Origin: Pseudocitrobacter corydidari
GTDB taxonomy: Bacteria; Pseudomonadota; Gammaproteobacteria; Enterobacterales; Enterobacteriaceae
NCBI RefSeq assembly: GCF_021172065.1
Contig: NZ_CP087880.1
Coordinates: 4,006,583 to 4,070,582 of the forward strand
Direction of reading: 5' to 3'
Length of the DNA: 64,000 nt
The notes under the pieces were generated by a model. It made no database searches. It worked only from the letters and a program-made list of their open reading frames with translations, and was not told the DNA's origin. Below, piece by piece: positions 34,765 to 43,868 of this stretch. Each line of letters opens with the position of its first letter. The stretch's first letter is position 1. The translations under genes were made by a program, and so were the position numbers.

Positions 34765-35420
34765 TATTTCTCTCCCCAGATAGCGTGGATCTGCGCGTGG
34801 AATTCCGCCGCGACCTGTGCAGGGTTCGCCGCGCCAGCCAGCGCACGCCCGGCAATAAAGGCTTTGGCATTGATCTCTTTAAACAGCGGCAGGTCGGATG
34901 GCGTTACGCCGCCGGTAATGGAGAGTTCCAGCCCGATATCGGAGAGCGCTTTCATGCGCGACAGGTCAGCTTCGCCCCACTGTTGCCCGCTGGCCTGCGC
35001 ATCGCGGCCCCGGTGGTAGATGGCCTGACGGATACCAGCGGCGTACCAGGCGCGAGCATCGTCGAGCGTCCAGTTGCCGAACAGCTCAATCTGAATTTCA
35101 GCGTTGTGTTGCTGTGCCACTTCATGGCCTTTAATGACGGTCGCCAGCGGGGCGGCACAGATAATGGTCATCCAGTTCGCCCCGGCGTTGAATGCTTGCT
35201 GTGCCAGCGTTTCGCCGGCGTCCGCGACCTTCCAGTCGGCAACAATGATTTTATCGGGGCACTGTTCACGCAGGGCGCGAACGGCGTTCAGGCCCTCAGT
35301 CAGGCAGAGGATGGTTCCGGCTTCGACGATATCCACATGGTCGCGCAGCAGCGCGACATCGCGCTGGGCAGCCTGAAGGCTGGTGTGGTCGAGCGCCAGT
35401 TGTAACAGAGGGATGCTCAT
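34764..35420 (-). CDS. sgbH: 3-keto-L-gulonate-6-phosphate decarboxylase
   Basis: Magnesium-dependent member of the OMP decarboxylase superfamily producing L-xylulose 5-phosphate and CO2 (YiaQ). The 218 residues (E. coli 220) show LALDHTSLQAA at the N-terminus, the catalytic IVADWKVADAG motif near 62-72, and the C-terminal phosphate-binding ITGGVTPSD and FIAGRALAGA. It overlaps lyxK by four bases. Confidence 0.96.
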   Translation of the reverse strand: MSIPLLQLALDHTSLQAAQRDVALLRDHVDIVEAGTILCLTEGLNAVRALREQCPDKIIVADWKVADAGETLAQQAFNAGANWMTIICAAPLATVIKGHEVAQQHNAEIQIELFGNWTLDDARAWYAAGIRQAIYHRGRDAQASGQQWGEADLSRMKALSDIGLELSITGGVTPSDLPLFKEINAKAFIAGRALAGAANPAQVAAEFHAQIHAIWGEK

Positions 35421-36922
35421 GCGTTGTACTCCTTGATGCGGGCATGGAAGCCCTGAAGGGCTTCAATAAGAAATTGATAGTGCTGATATTTTTTCTGATA
35501 AACCGCGTGAGCGGCGGCGTCGGGCTTCAGCGTGCGGAGGGTGAGCTGACGGGCGTGTTGTGCGTCATGAAAATCGACGAAAAGGCCTGTTCCCACCTGC
35601 GCGGCCAGTGCAGCGCCATAACAGCCGGTCTCTTCGACCTGCGGCAGTTCGACCGTCAGGCCGCTGACGTCGGCGAGCATTTGCATCCAGACATCGGAGT
35701 GGGCCGGGCCACCAGTGACGCGCAGGGCGCGAACGTCGGTGAAACGCTCACGCATCCGGTTGAGATGGGTCATGTGGCAGAACACCACGCCTTCGTAAAC
35801 GGCCTGAAGTAAGTGCGCGCGCGTATGCAGCGACTGCATACCGTAGAAGCCGCTGGTCATCTCCAGCCCGGCATTACTGCCGTAGAGAAAAGGCAGGAAG
35901 AAAAGGTCGCTTCCCGCTTTTGGCAGGCTGGCAACGGACTGGTTTATCTCATCAAAAGAGATATCGCCCCATTGCGCCGTCAGCCATTCCAGATTGCCGG
36001 ATGACGTGGGGCTGGCTTCGTGAACGATATATTCGCCGTCATTCACGTAGCGGCCATAAACATAGGGGTGCGGTTCATGGTTACGCAGCCCCTGGGTGAT
36101 ACCGCTGGTCACCGCCCAGGTGCCCATTACGGGGTTAAGCGTGCGCTCATCTTCAAGACCCGCGCAGAGTGCGGTAGAAACCACGTCAAACAAACCGCCG
36201 ACAACGGGAGTTCCCGCCGCCAGACCGGTAATGGCGGCCGCCTGAGGCGTGATTTCCCCGCAAATTTCTGCTGAGCCGACGACAGGGGGCAGCGCGTCGT
36301 CGATTTCGCTGATGCCCAGCCAGTGCGTTAACTGCGGGTCGTAGCGCCCGCTGTTCATGTTGTAGAGGTTGGATTCAGAGATGTTGCTCTCTTCTGCGCC
36401 TTTCACGCCGGTAAGGCACCAGCGCAGAAAATCGTGGCCCATCATTACGCAGCCGATTTGGGCATAACGCTGCGGTTCGTTCTCTTTTAACCAGCGCAGC
36501 AGCGAAACGGGATGACCGGTCCATAAGGTCTGGCGGGTGTGCGGGTAGAGTTTTTCAGGGACGCCATCCTGCTGCCAGCGGCGAACAATCTCCAGCGCCC
36601 GGCGGTCGGAAGACAGTATGGCGTTACCGAGCGGCTTATCGTTTTTATCGAGGGGAAACAGCCCCTTACCCTGAGCGGAAATGCCTACGCCTTGTACCTG
36701 ATGGGGGCTGATACCGCTGTTTTGCAAAAGCCGCCGAAGGGTATCGGCGCAGGCCTGCCATAGCGACGACATATCCCGCTCGGCATAACCCGGTTTTGGG
36801 CTCAGCGTTTGAAGCGACTGGCGCTCCACGCGGAACTCCTCTCCCTGGCGGTTATATAACCCGGCTTTCAGATAAGTACCGCCACAATCGATACCCAGCC
36901 AGAAGGTTTCTTTATCACTCAT
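35417..36922 (-). CDS. lyxK: L-xylulose/3-keto-L-gulonate kinase
   Basis: FGGY-family sugar kinase (YiaP) phosphorylating 3-keto-L-gulonate or L-xylulose. The 501 residues (E. coli 498) begin with the ATPase-fold IDCGGTYLKAGLYN and carry the FGGY C-terminal motif around LRVTGGPAHSDVWMQMLADVSG. The catalytic Asp lies in GLFDVVSTAL. It follows the transporter gene yiaX2 by 55 bases and overlaps sgbH, so kinase, decarboxylase and epimerases are translated as a tight block. Confidence 0.95.
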   Translation of the reverse strand: MSDKETFWLGIDCGGTYLKAGLYNRQGEEFRVERQSLQTLSPKPGYAERDMSSLWQACADTLRRLLQNSGISPHQVQGVGISAQGKGLFPLDKNDKPLGNAILSSDRRALEIVRRWQQDGVPEKLYPHTRQTLWTGHPVSLLRWLKENEPQRYAQIGCVMMGHDFLRWCLTGVKGAEESNISESNLYNMNSGRYDPQLTHWLGISEIDDALPPVVGSAEICGEITPQAAAITGLAAGTPVVGGLFDVVSTALCAGLEDERTLNPVMGTWAVTSGITQGLRNHEPHPYVYGRYVNDGEYIVHEASPTSSGNLEWLTAQWGDISFDEINQSVASLPKAGSDLFFLPFLYGSNAGLEMTSGFYGMQSLHTRAHLLQAVYEGVVFCHMTHLNRMRERFTDVRALRVTGGPAHSDVWMQMLADVSGLTVELPQVEETGCYGAALAAQVGTGLFVDFHDAQHARQLTLRTLKPDAAAHAVYQKKYQHYQFLIEALQGFHARIKEYNA

Positions 36923-36977
36923 CTTTCTTTCCCGTGTGCTGACGCGCCCGGTGAACAGTGCTCACCGGGCGAATTTC

Positions 36978-38294
36978 TTATGCTGCGTGTTTGCGTGGTG
37001 TGACGGCTTTCGTTGGCGCTGCGCCGGCATCGCATTTCGCTGGCAACAGCAGGGCCATGATGGCCGCCAGTGCCAGAGATATCGCCAGGCAGTAAACGCC
37101 CGCGTCTTTGCTGTAGAGGGTAATCAGCACGCCGACCGCGTAAGGGCCGCAGAAGCCGCCGAGATTACCGAGGGCGTTAATCACGCCGCGCGCGCCACCG
37201 GCCATTTCAGCGCTGAACAGACGTGCAGGAATAGTCCAGAACACACCCGCTGCGGATTGCAGGAAGAAACCGCAGCCCACCAGAGCGGCATAGGCCAGCC
37301 AGACGTTCTCTTTCAGGGCAACGGAGAGGAACATGCACAGGGCGAAACCGATCAGCGGCAGCGAGACGAACAGCTTACGTTTGCCGGTTTTGTCCGACAG
37401 CGACGAGAAGAGGAACATCCCGGCGATGGCGCCGACATAAGGCAGAATCGCCAGCATCCCTACCTGACCCATGCTGGAGTGGGTTAACTCTTTGAGAATG
37501 GTTGGCAGCCACAGGGTGTAGCCATAAATACCGGTCTGATAGAAGAAGTTGAGCGCGATAAGCTGCCACATGGTTTTATCGGAAAGCACCGCGCTAAGTG
37601 ACGCATTGCGGACTTCTTTACCGGCAATCGCTTGCTGCTCTGCGGCCAGCGTTTTCACCAGCCAGTTTTTCTCGGCTTCGCTTATCCAGCGTGCTTCCTG
37701 CGGGCGGTCATAGACGGTCAGCGACCACAGCACCAGCACGACGATAGAGAGCAGACCTTCAATGATAAACAGCCAACGCCAGTCGAGCGCGGTGATGATC
37801 CAGCCCGAAAGCGGGGCCGTGACGATCCCGGCGATAGGCACAAACATAATCACGATAGCGTTCGCACGCCCACGTTCAGCATCCGGGAACCAGTTGCTGA
37901 TCATGGTGAGTACCACCGGCAACATGCCGCCTTCTGCCACACCGAGTAAGAAGCGCAGGACCAATAATTGATACTGGTTGGTGATCACGCCGGTGAGAAC
38001 GGAAATAACAGCCCATGCCACCAGTGACCAGCCGATAAATTTCTTGCCGCTGCCGTGCACGGCAATTTTGCCGCCGGGCACCTGCAAAAAGAGATAGCCA
38101 ATAAAGAATATACCGCCCGCCAGGCCCGCCATTGTGGCGGTAATACCCAGTTCTTCATCCATACCGCCCGGCATAGCAAAGGCGATATTAACGCGGTCCA
38201 TATAGGAAATAATACAGGCGATCAGAATTGGTGGAATAATTCTGAGCCAGCGCTGGTGTGGTATTACTGTAGGTACAGATGATGAATTATTCAT
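36978..38294 (-). CDS. yiaX2: MFS transporter, anion:cation symporter type
   Basis: A 438-residue major facilitator with about 12 membrane segments and the short motif DRVNIAFAMPGG after helix 1 typical of the anion:cation symporter (sugar-acid) family; GRANAIVIMFVPIAG and the charged mid-loop are also visible. By position it corresponds to YiaX2 of Klebsiella, the uptake protein of the yiaKLX1X2PQRS ascorbate operon, and it stands where E. coli has the TRAP transporter yiaMNO. Substrate (L-ascorbate or diketogulonate) is inferred from that parallel. Confidence 0.88.
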   Translation of the reverse strand: MNNSSSVPTVIPHQRWLRIIPPILIACIISYMDRVNIAFAMPGGMDEELGITATMAGLAGGIFFIGYLFLQVPGGKIAVHGSGKKFIGWSLVAWAVISVLTGVITNQYQLLVLRFLLGVAEGGMLPVVLTMISNWFPDAERGRANAIVIMFVPIAGIVTAPLSGWIITALDWRWLFIIEGLLSIVVLVLWSLTVYDRPQEARWISEAEKNWLVKTLAAEQQAIAGKEVRNASLSAVLSDKTMWQLIALNFFYQTGIYGYTLWLPTILKELTHSSMGQVGMLAILPYVGAIAGMFLFSSLSDKTGKRKLFVSLPLIGFALCMFLSVALKENVWLAYAALVGCGFFLQSAAGVFWTIPARLFSAEMAGGARGVINALGNLGGFCGPYAVGVLITLYSKDAGVYCLAISLALAAIMALLLPAKCDAGAAPTKAVTPRKHAA

Positions 38295-38331
38295 AATAAG
38301 GTTCTCATAAAGAGGATAAGTATTTTTATTA

Positions 38332-39258
38332 TTAGATTTTCTGTAACTGGCTTATGCCGTCGCGCAGTATTTCTACGCGATGATTAACGGAGGCATTAGC
38401 ATTTATTTCCAGTAATTTGATACCGGAAAATTGTAACGTTGCAGGCCCCGCCGCATTAAATAGCGATTTAGCGTGTTCCGCAGTCATTAAACTGTCCGGG
38501 CAGAAGGGCGCAAACGGCGCATGCAGATCCTGCCACTCGCCATATTCACCCTCAAGCGTGGTGCCGGAGAACATCAGTGCGCGCAGTTTCCCGGCCTTTT
38601 TAGCCTTCAGCGTATGCTCAAGCGGTAAAGTGGTGTTGCGGCCTTCAATGGCGGAACGCGCCCAGTTGATGCAGATGCCAACGTCGCGGTCAGAGAGCAC
38701 CTCCAGTACGTTTTCCAGCGGCAGAAAGCCTTTGCGCGGCGCGGCGGAGGTCATTGCATCGCAGTGTTCCAGAACCAGTTCGCACGGCCAGTCCCAGGCT
38801 GTAATCTCGTTGATTGAGCGGGCGAACGCGTCAGTAGCCTGTTGTACGTTGTTGTTTCCCGCCTGCGGTGCGGCCTGCATTTCCAGCGCGATAACTTTGC
38901 CGGGGTGCGCCTTATTTACCACCGTAATTTTATTGAGCAGATGGCGATAATACGCCACGCACTGCTGGCGCTGCTGTTCATCGGCAGAGGCCAGGCCAAA
39001 GGCACCGTTTCCCCCACGGCGGCGCATGGTTTCCATGACGGCAGTGACCACGATTTGCCACTCACCGGGCGTGTGTTTTAACAGCCATTCATCGCCAAAA
39101 GGGTGCAGATTTTCCAGACACGGTTGTTCCAGCCCGCGAATATGCGGCGTGTCGGCAAGCTGCTTCCAGAATTCAGCTTCCTGCTCTTCACTTTGCTGGT
39201 GGAATGACGGCGCGCAGGGATACGCGCCGATAATATAACCGGCGTTATGAGTATTCAT
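38332..39258 (-). CDS. yiaX1: YiaX1, TIM-barrel-like protein of unknown activity
   Basis: A 308-residue soluble protein in the slot of Klebsiella yiaX1 between yiaL and yiaX2. The sequence recalls DUF4862 proteins and xylose-isomerase-like barrels: spaced acidic and His residues in IALEMQAAPQAG, CELVLEHCDAMTS, ICINWARSAIEGRN and GIKLLEINANASVNHR could form a metal site, as in hydroxypyruvate or tagatose epimerases. The reaction is not known to me. Context implies a step between ascorbate or diketogulonate uptake and the LyxK-SgbH block. The name is assigned mainly from operon position. Confidence 0.78.
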   Translation of the reverse strand: MNTHNAGYIIGAYPCAPSFHQQSEEQEAEFWKQLADTPHIRGLEQPCLENLHPFGDEWLLKHTPGEWQIVVTAVMETMRRRGGNGAFGLASADEQQRQQCVAYYRHLLNKITVVNKAHPGKVIALEMQAAPQAGNNNVQQATDAFARSINEITAWDWPCELVLEHCDAMTSAAPRKGFLPLENVLEVLSDRDVGICINWARSAIEGRNTTLPLEHTLKAKKAGKLRALMFSGTTLEGEYGEWQDLHAPFAPFCPDSLMTAEHAKSLFNAAGPATLQFSGIKLLEINANASVNHRVEILRDGISQLQKI

Positions 39259-39283
39259 TTTTCACTCCTGAAAATTGAGTTCG

Positions 39284-39751
39284 TTAATTCAGTGCAGACA
39301 CCGCGACTTTAACCACAATTTTCCTGATTGGCGTTGCCTCGTTTTTATTACACGCCGGGCGATGGACGTCTTGCGGGAAAAATATAGCGTAGCTTCCGGG
39401 AACCATTTCAATAAACGATTCATTCTCGCTGTGGTGATAAAAAATAATGTCTCGCTGTTCAAGAAGTTCTTCACTGACTTCATTATTGCCGGTGTCGATG
39501 GCAATACCGATTTTCTCTTCTCCCCACGCCAGAAACTGAATATCCAGATAGCGGCGATGGACTTCGGGTCGATTTTCATGTGGTTCGCGCGTGGTTAAAT
39601 CGATGACCTGCGCAAAAATCGTCTTGCCGTCGATTTCCACCACGCCCGGCGAGAGCTGGCTGAAATCGGTGGTGCGCAGGAAATTGAGCGCTGTTTCAAT
39701 CGCTGCCGGAAGCCGGCAAGGATTCGGCTGAGAAATATGACCAAAAATCAT
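39284..39751 (-). CDS. yiaL: YhcH/YjgK/YiaL-family cupin-like protein
   Basis: A 155-residue protein of the YhcH/YjgK/YiaL (DUF386) family, beta-sandwich proteins often found in sugar-acid operons and suspected to be epimerases or anomerases. Visible are TREPHENRPEVHRRYLDIQFLAWGEEKIG and the C-terminal FFPQDVHRPAC, whose His and Glu residues probably bind metal. It follows yiaK by 11 bases. Same gene neighbour in E. coli and Klebsiella. Confidence 0.92.
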   Translation of the reverse strand: MIFGHISQPNPCRLPAAIETALNFLRTTDFSQLSPGVVEIDGKTIFAQVIDLTTREPHENRPEVHRRYLDIQFLAWGEEKIGIAIDTGNNEVSEELLEQRDIIFYHHSENESFIEMVPGSYAIFFPQDVHRPACNKNEATPIRKIVVKVAVSALN

Positions 39752-39762
39752 GGTGCATCTCC

Positions 39763-40761
39763 TTACAGGGCTTTAATTTTCGCCCACACGCTGTCGTCAA
39801 CGGTAATGCCGTTGCGGCGGTTTTCTTCCAGCAGTCGGGTAAATTCATGGCCCGGCAGACGTATCGCGACGTTTTCATCCGCGCGCTCGGCGCTGGTGAT
39901 GTAATCCATGATGCGTTGCAGTTTGGCATCGCGCGTTTCGCCGTCGATCAGTTTGTCGACTTCAATGGCGATGAAGATTTGCGAGATACCGTATTCGTCG
40001 CTGTTGTCTTCGGTGACTTCGGCAACGGAGGCGCCGTTAGAGAGCAGGGTGGCAATCATATCCAGCACGATAGAGAGGCCGGAACCTTTCCAGTACCCCA
40101 TCGGCAGAATGCGGCGGTTTTTCTCAATCACGCCCGGTTCTTTGGTGAGGTTGCCTTCATCGTCAAAGCCACCATCGACCGGTAGCTGGCGACCCGCCAG
40201 ACGATTCACTTCCAGCATGCCGTAAGAGAACATCGACATCGACATATCCACCATGGTGATCGGCGTGGAAGGAATCGCGACGATCAGCGGGTTAGTACCG
40301 ATGTTGCACTCTTTTGCGCCCCAGGAGGGCATTACCGCGATGGAGTTCGTCCAGCAAATGCCAATGTAGCCTTTCTCCGCCGCCTGCCAGCCGTAGCTGC
40401 CGCCGCGCATCCAGTGGTTAGCGTTACGCACCGCGACCAGGCCAATCCCGTGATCGGAAGCCAGTTCAATGGCGCGATCCATCATCTTTTTCGCCGTCAG
40501 GTTGCCGATGGATCGCTGCGCGTCCCACTGCTCAATCGCGCCGAGGCTGGTGATGCGCTCAGGTAAGGCGTCGGGAATGATATCGCCGTTTTCCAGTTGC
40601 TGAATAAAGCGCGGGAAGCGGTTTACGCCGTGTGAATAGACGCCTGACTCGGTGGTGCGGGCAAACATGTCGGCACAGGCTTCTGCCGTATCCGCCGCTA
40701 CGCCGCGCGCTAACAGGACGCGGGTGAACTCATTTTTCAGGTCTGCAAAGCTTACTAACAT
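39763..40761 (-). CDS. yiaK: 2,3-diketo-L-gulonate reductase
   Basis: NADH-dependent reductase of the malate/L-lactate/sulfolactate dehydrogenase (Ldh_2) family that reduces 2,3-diketo-L-gulonate to 3-keto-L-gulonate, the substrate of LyxK. The 332 residues equal E. coli YiaK. The catalytic His is in YSHGVNRFPRF near 44; NHWMRGGSYG, CNIGTNPLIVAIP and the GYWKGSGLSIVLDM block are conserved. It is the first gene of the operon, divergent from the repressor gene yiaJ. Confidence 0.97.
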   Translation of the reverse strand: MLVSFADLKNEFTRVLLARGVAADTAEACADMFARTTESGVYSHGVNRFPRFIQQLENGDIIPDALPERITSLGAIEQWDAQRSIGNLTAKKMMDRAIELASDHGIGLVAVRNANHWMRGGSYGWQAAEKGYIGICWTNSIAVMPSWGAKECNIGTNPLIVAIPSTPITMVDMSMSMFSYGMLEVNRLAGRQLPVDGGFDDEGNLTKEPGVIEKNRRILPMGYWKGSGLSIVLDMIATLLSNGASVAEVTEDNSDEYGISQIFIAIEVDKLIDGETRDAKLQRIMDYITSAERADENVAIRLPGHEFTRLLEENRRNGITVDDSVWAKIKAL

Positions 40762-40859
40762 ACGTCATCTCCAGTACATCTTGCTCGATTTTCCATCAGC
40801 GCAAGCATCCGTTTGGAAGCTGTTTCTGGGTGCTTGTTGATCTGTATATTTCACATTGC

Positions 40860-40872
40860 GAAATCTGATTTC
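40860..40872. promoter_or_regulatory. candidate YiaJ operator
   Basis: GAAATCTGATTTC is a perfect 13-base palindrome in the 260-base divergent yiaK-yiaJ region. IclR-family operators typically look like GAAAT/ATTTC inverted repeats, and YiaJ is the adjacent IclR protein. Confidence 0.5.
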
Positions 40873-41021
40873 AAATATAGCGATCGTTTTTTAACAAAGC
40901 AATCTGTTCCATATTTTTCAAAACACCGTAAAATCAAACGATTACAAATTTTCTGTCCAGATCGTGAACTGAGCCACACTTTGCGCTACCATCAGAGCGC
41001 GATAAAAACGGGAGCAGCGGC

Positions 41022-41837
41022 ATGAGCGATAAAGAGAGTGAGATGACGTCGGAAAAAGAGCGGCCAGCAGGAAGCCAGAGCCTGTTTCGTGGGTTGATGT
41101 TGATTGAAATTCTGAGTAACTACCCCAACGGTTGCCCGCTGGCGCATTTATCTGAGCTGGCTGGTTTAAACAAGAGTACCGTGCACCGTCTGCTGCAAGG
41201 TTTGCAGTCCTGCGGTTATGTGACGCCCGCGCCCGCCGCCGGAAGCTATCGGCTCACCACTAAATTTATCGCCGTCGGGCAAAAAGCGCTGTCGTCGCTC
41301 AATATCATTCACGTAGCCGCACCACATCTTGAGGCGCTGAACCTCGCGACGGGCGAGACGGTGAACTTCTCCAGCCGTGAAGACGACCATGCGATTTTGA
41401 TCTATAAGCTGGAACCAACCACCGGGATGCTGCGTACGCGTGCCTATATCGGCCAGCACATGCCGCTCTACTGCTCGGCGATGGGCAAAATTTACATGGC
41501 GTTTGGCCATGCGGATTACGTCGAAAGCTACTGGGAAAGCCACAAAGAAGAGATTCAGCCGCTGACCCGCAACACCATTACCGGCCTGCCGGCGATGTAC
41601 GATGAACTGGCGCAAATTCGCGAAAGCAGCATGGCGATGGACCGGGAAGAGAATGAGTTAGGCGTCTCCTGCATTGCGGTGCCGGTGTTTGATATTCATG
41701 GTCGCGTGCCTTACGCCATCTCGATTTCGCTCTCGACGTCGCGCCTTAAACAGGTGGGCGAGAAAAACCTGCTGAAGCCGCTGCGTGAGACGGCGCTGGC
41801 TATCTCTAACGAGCTTGGTTTTAGCGTTCGCGGTTAG
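41022..41837 (+). CDS. yiaJ: IclR-family repressor YiaJ
   Basis: Repressor of the yiaK operon in E. coli and Klebsiella. The 271 residues show an N-terminal winged helix (LIEILSNYPNGCPLAHLSELAGLNKSTVHRLLQGLQSCGYV, about 24-65) and a C-terminal effector domain (RAYIGQHMPLYCSAMGKIYMAF; GVSCIAVPVFD). The start at 41022 is the first in-frame ATG; another at 41043 precedes the conserved region and cannot be excluded. In Klebsiella the inducer is reported as L-ascorbate 6-phosphate. Confidence 0.94.
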   Translation: MSDKESEMTSEKERPAGSQSLFRGLMLIEILSNYPNGCPLAHLSELAGLNKSTVHRLLQGLQSCGYVTPAPAAGSYRLTTKFIAVGQKALSSLNIIHVAAPHLEALNLATGETVNFSSREDDHAILIYKLEPTTGMLRTRAYIGQHMPLYCSAMGKIYMAFGHADYVESYWESHKEEIQPLTRNTITGLPAMYDELAQIRESSMAMDREENELGVSCIAVPVFDIHGRVPYAISISLSTSRLKQVGEKNLLKPLRETALAISNELGFSVRG

Positions 41838-41964
41838 CGTTTCAGGCATACCGCCAGATCCTCTCTGGCGTCTGACAAAAAACACGCCTTTCCCGCGCGG
41901 GATCAAGGCGTTCCCGCCATCCGCTCTGGCACTCTTAAGGCTGGAGCCCCGGATGGAGTGGAGA

Positions 41965-42429
41965 ATGAACCCGTTTATTGTTGCGGATGCGCAGAAGTGC
42001 ATCGGTTGCCGTACCTGTGAAGTGGCCTGCGTGGTGTCGCATCAGGCGCAGCAGGACTGCGCAGCCGTATCGCGTGAAGCTTTCCTTCCCCGTATTCAGG
42101 TGGTGAAAGGCGATACGTTTTCCTCTGCCGTGGCCTGTCATCAATGCGAAGATGCGCCGTGCATGAACGTGTGCCCAACAGGCGCGATTCGCCGCGAAAA
42201 AGAGTATATCGCCGTTAAACAGCAGCGCTGTATTGGCTGTAAAAGCTGTATGGTAGCGTGTCCGTTTGGCGCGATGCGCGTGGTGGTGCAGAATGCGCGG
42301 CCCCAGGCGATTAAATGCGATTTATGTCAGCATCGCGCGCAGGGGCCTGCATGTGTTGAGGCGTGTCCGACATCGGCATTGCGCTGTGTGGACACGAGTC
42401 AGATTGGCATTATGGTTCTGTTTGCCTGA
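41965..42429 (+). CDS. ysaA: 4Fe-4S ferredoxin-like electron-transfer subunit YsaA
   Basis: A 154-residue HycB/DmsB-type iron-sulfur protein, orthologue of E. coli YsaA (157). Four cysteine clusters are visible: CIGCRTCEVAC, CHQCEDAPCMNVCP, CIGCKSCMVACP, and CDLC...CVEACP, enough for four 4Fe-4S centres. The start ATG 41965 (MNPFIVADAQKC) fits the family; the frame is open into yiaJ but not conserved there. No catalytic partner is adjacent, so its redox partner is unknown. The C-terminus is shorter than in E. coli, ending soon after the last cluster. Confidence 0.92.
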   Translation: MNPFIVADAQKCIGCRTCEVACVVSHQAQQDCAAVSREAFLPRIQVVKGDTFSSAVACHQCEDAPCMNVCPTGAIRREKEYIAVKQQRCIGCKSCMVACPFGAMRVVVQNARPQAIKCDLCQHRAQGPACVEACPTSALRCVDTSQIGIMVLFA

Positions 42430-42434
42430 AGCGG

Positions 42435-43694
42435 TCAGAGGCAGTGACTTTCCTGCCACGCGCGTTCCACTTCTTCCGCCAGAATTTTCACGCCCGCTTC
42501 AATTTTATCCGGCTCCGGCACGTAGTTCATGCGCATGCACTGGTGCGTATGCGGCCACGGTTTTTCCAGACCCGGGAAGAAGTAGTCGCCCGGCACCATT
42601 AGCACGCCGCGTTTTTTCAGGCGCTGGTAGAGAAGTTCGGTGCTGATCGGCAAATCTTTAAACCACAGCCACAGGAAAATCGCCCCTTCGGGTTTGTGAA
42701 TTAAGCAGCGATCTTCTGGCAAATAGCGGCGAATGATCGCGATTGTTTCCTGAACGCGCTGATAGTAGAACGGTTTAATCACCGTTTCCGAAAGCGTAAG
42801 CAGGTCGCGGCGTTTGATCATTTCGCACATCATTGCCGGGCCCATTCCGCCAGGCGCGAGGCTAATAATGCCGTTCATGTTGCTGATGGCGGTGATGATC
42901 TCTTCGTTGGCGATGATAATCCCGCAACGACTGCCCGGCAGGCCGAGCTTAGAGAGGCTCATGCACAGCACAATGTTCGGGTTCCACAGCGGGCGCGCTT
43001 CGCTGAAAATAATGCCCGGGAACGGCAGGCCGTAGGCGTTATCAATCACCAGCGGAATGCCGTGTTGATTCGCCAGCGCATCCAGACGCAGCACTTCTTC
43101 ATCGGTGATAACGTTGCCGGTCGGGTTGGTCGGGCGAGAGACGCAAATCATCCCCGTTTCGTCGTTGATCGGCAGGCGGTCAAAATCGACGTGATATTTA
43201 AACTGGCCGTCTGGCAGCAGCTCGATATTGGGGCGCGTAGAAACGAACAGCTCATCTTCCAGGCCGGAATCGGCATAGCCGATATACTCCGGCGTCAGCG
43301 GGAACAGCACCTTGCGGGTAGTGCCATCGGCACGGCGACCGGCAAAGAGATTGAACAAGTAGAAAAACGCGCTCTGACTGCCATTTGTCAGTGCAATGTT
43401 CTGCGGTTCAATATCCCAACCTAATTCTTCGCGCAGCATTTCCGCCAGCGCCGAGAGTAGTTCACTTTTCCCCTGAGGACCGTCGTAATTACATAGCGCA
43501 TCCGTGGCTTTACCGCTTTCAAGCATATCCGCCAGCAGGTTTTTGAAGTACGTATTCATCTGGGGGATTTGCGCGGGGTTACCGCCGCCGAGCATGATTG
43601 CGCCCGGTGTGCGCAAGCCATCGTTCAGGTCTTCCATCAGGCGCGTAATGCCTGAATGGCGGGCGAATTTATCGCCGAAAAGTGAAAATTTCAT
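42435..43694 (-). CDS. avtA: valine-pyruvate aminotransferase
   Basis: PLP-dependent class I aminotransferase forming alanine and 2-oxoisovalerate from valine and pyruvate, one of the alanine routes. The 419 residues (E. coli 417) show NGSQSAFFYLFNLFAGR, the substrate-site SRPTNPTGNVI with Asn, and the PLP lysine in LCMSLSKLGLPGSRCGI near 240. It converges with ysaA, five bases between stops. Confidence 0.96.
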   Translation of the reverse strand: MKFSLFGDKFARHSGITRLMEDLNDGLRTPGAIMLGGGNPAQIPQMNTYFKNLLADMLESGKATDALCNYDGPQGKSELLSALAEMLREELGWDIEPQNIALTNGSQSAFFYLFNLFAGRRADGTTRKVLFPLTPEYIGYADSGLEDELFVSTRPNIELLPDGQFKYHVDFDRLPINDETGMICVSRPTNPTGNVITDEEVLRLDALANQHGIPLVIDNAYGLPFPGIIFSEARPLWNPNIVLCMSLSKLGLPGSRCGIIIANEEIITAISNMNGIISLAPGGMGPAMMCEMIKRRDLLTLSETVIKPFYYQRVQETIAIIRRYLPEDRCLIHKPEGAIFLWLWFKDLPISTELLYQRLKKRGVLMVPGDYFFPGLEKPWPHTHQCMRMNYVPEPDKIEAGVKILAEEVERAWQESHCL

Positions 43695-43829
43695 CGCGGA
43701 TAATCTACTGCTATTGCTGTAAAGAGGCTCACCATAACGCCACCGCCCGCGCGGTGCAAATGGCTTAATGACAGATGTGTTGGAATAACTGGCTACGATT
43801 ATCTACGTATGTGGAGCTTTATGTTGTGG

Positions 43830-43855
43830 CGGCCCGCTCAGCGTAGAACGGGCCG
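43830..43855 (-). terminator. hairpin downstream of malS
   Basis: CGGCCCG/CGGGCCG arms with a 12-base loop just after the malS stop on the minus strand. No T tract follows, so it may be a pause or a 3'-protecting structure. Confidence 0.4.
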
Positions 43856-43868
43856 AATAGCGGATTTT

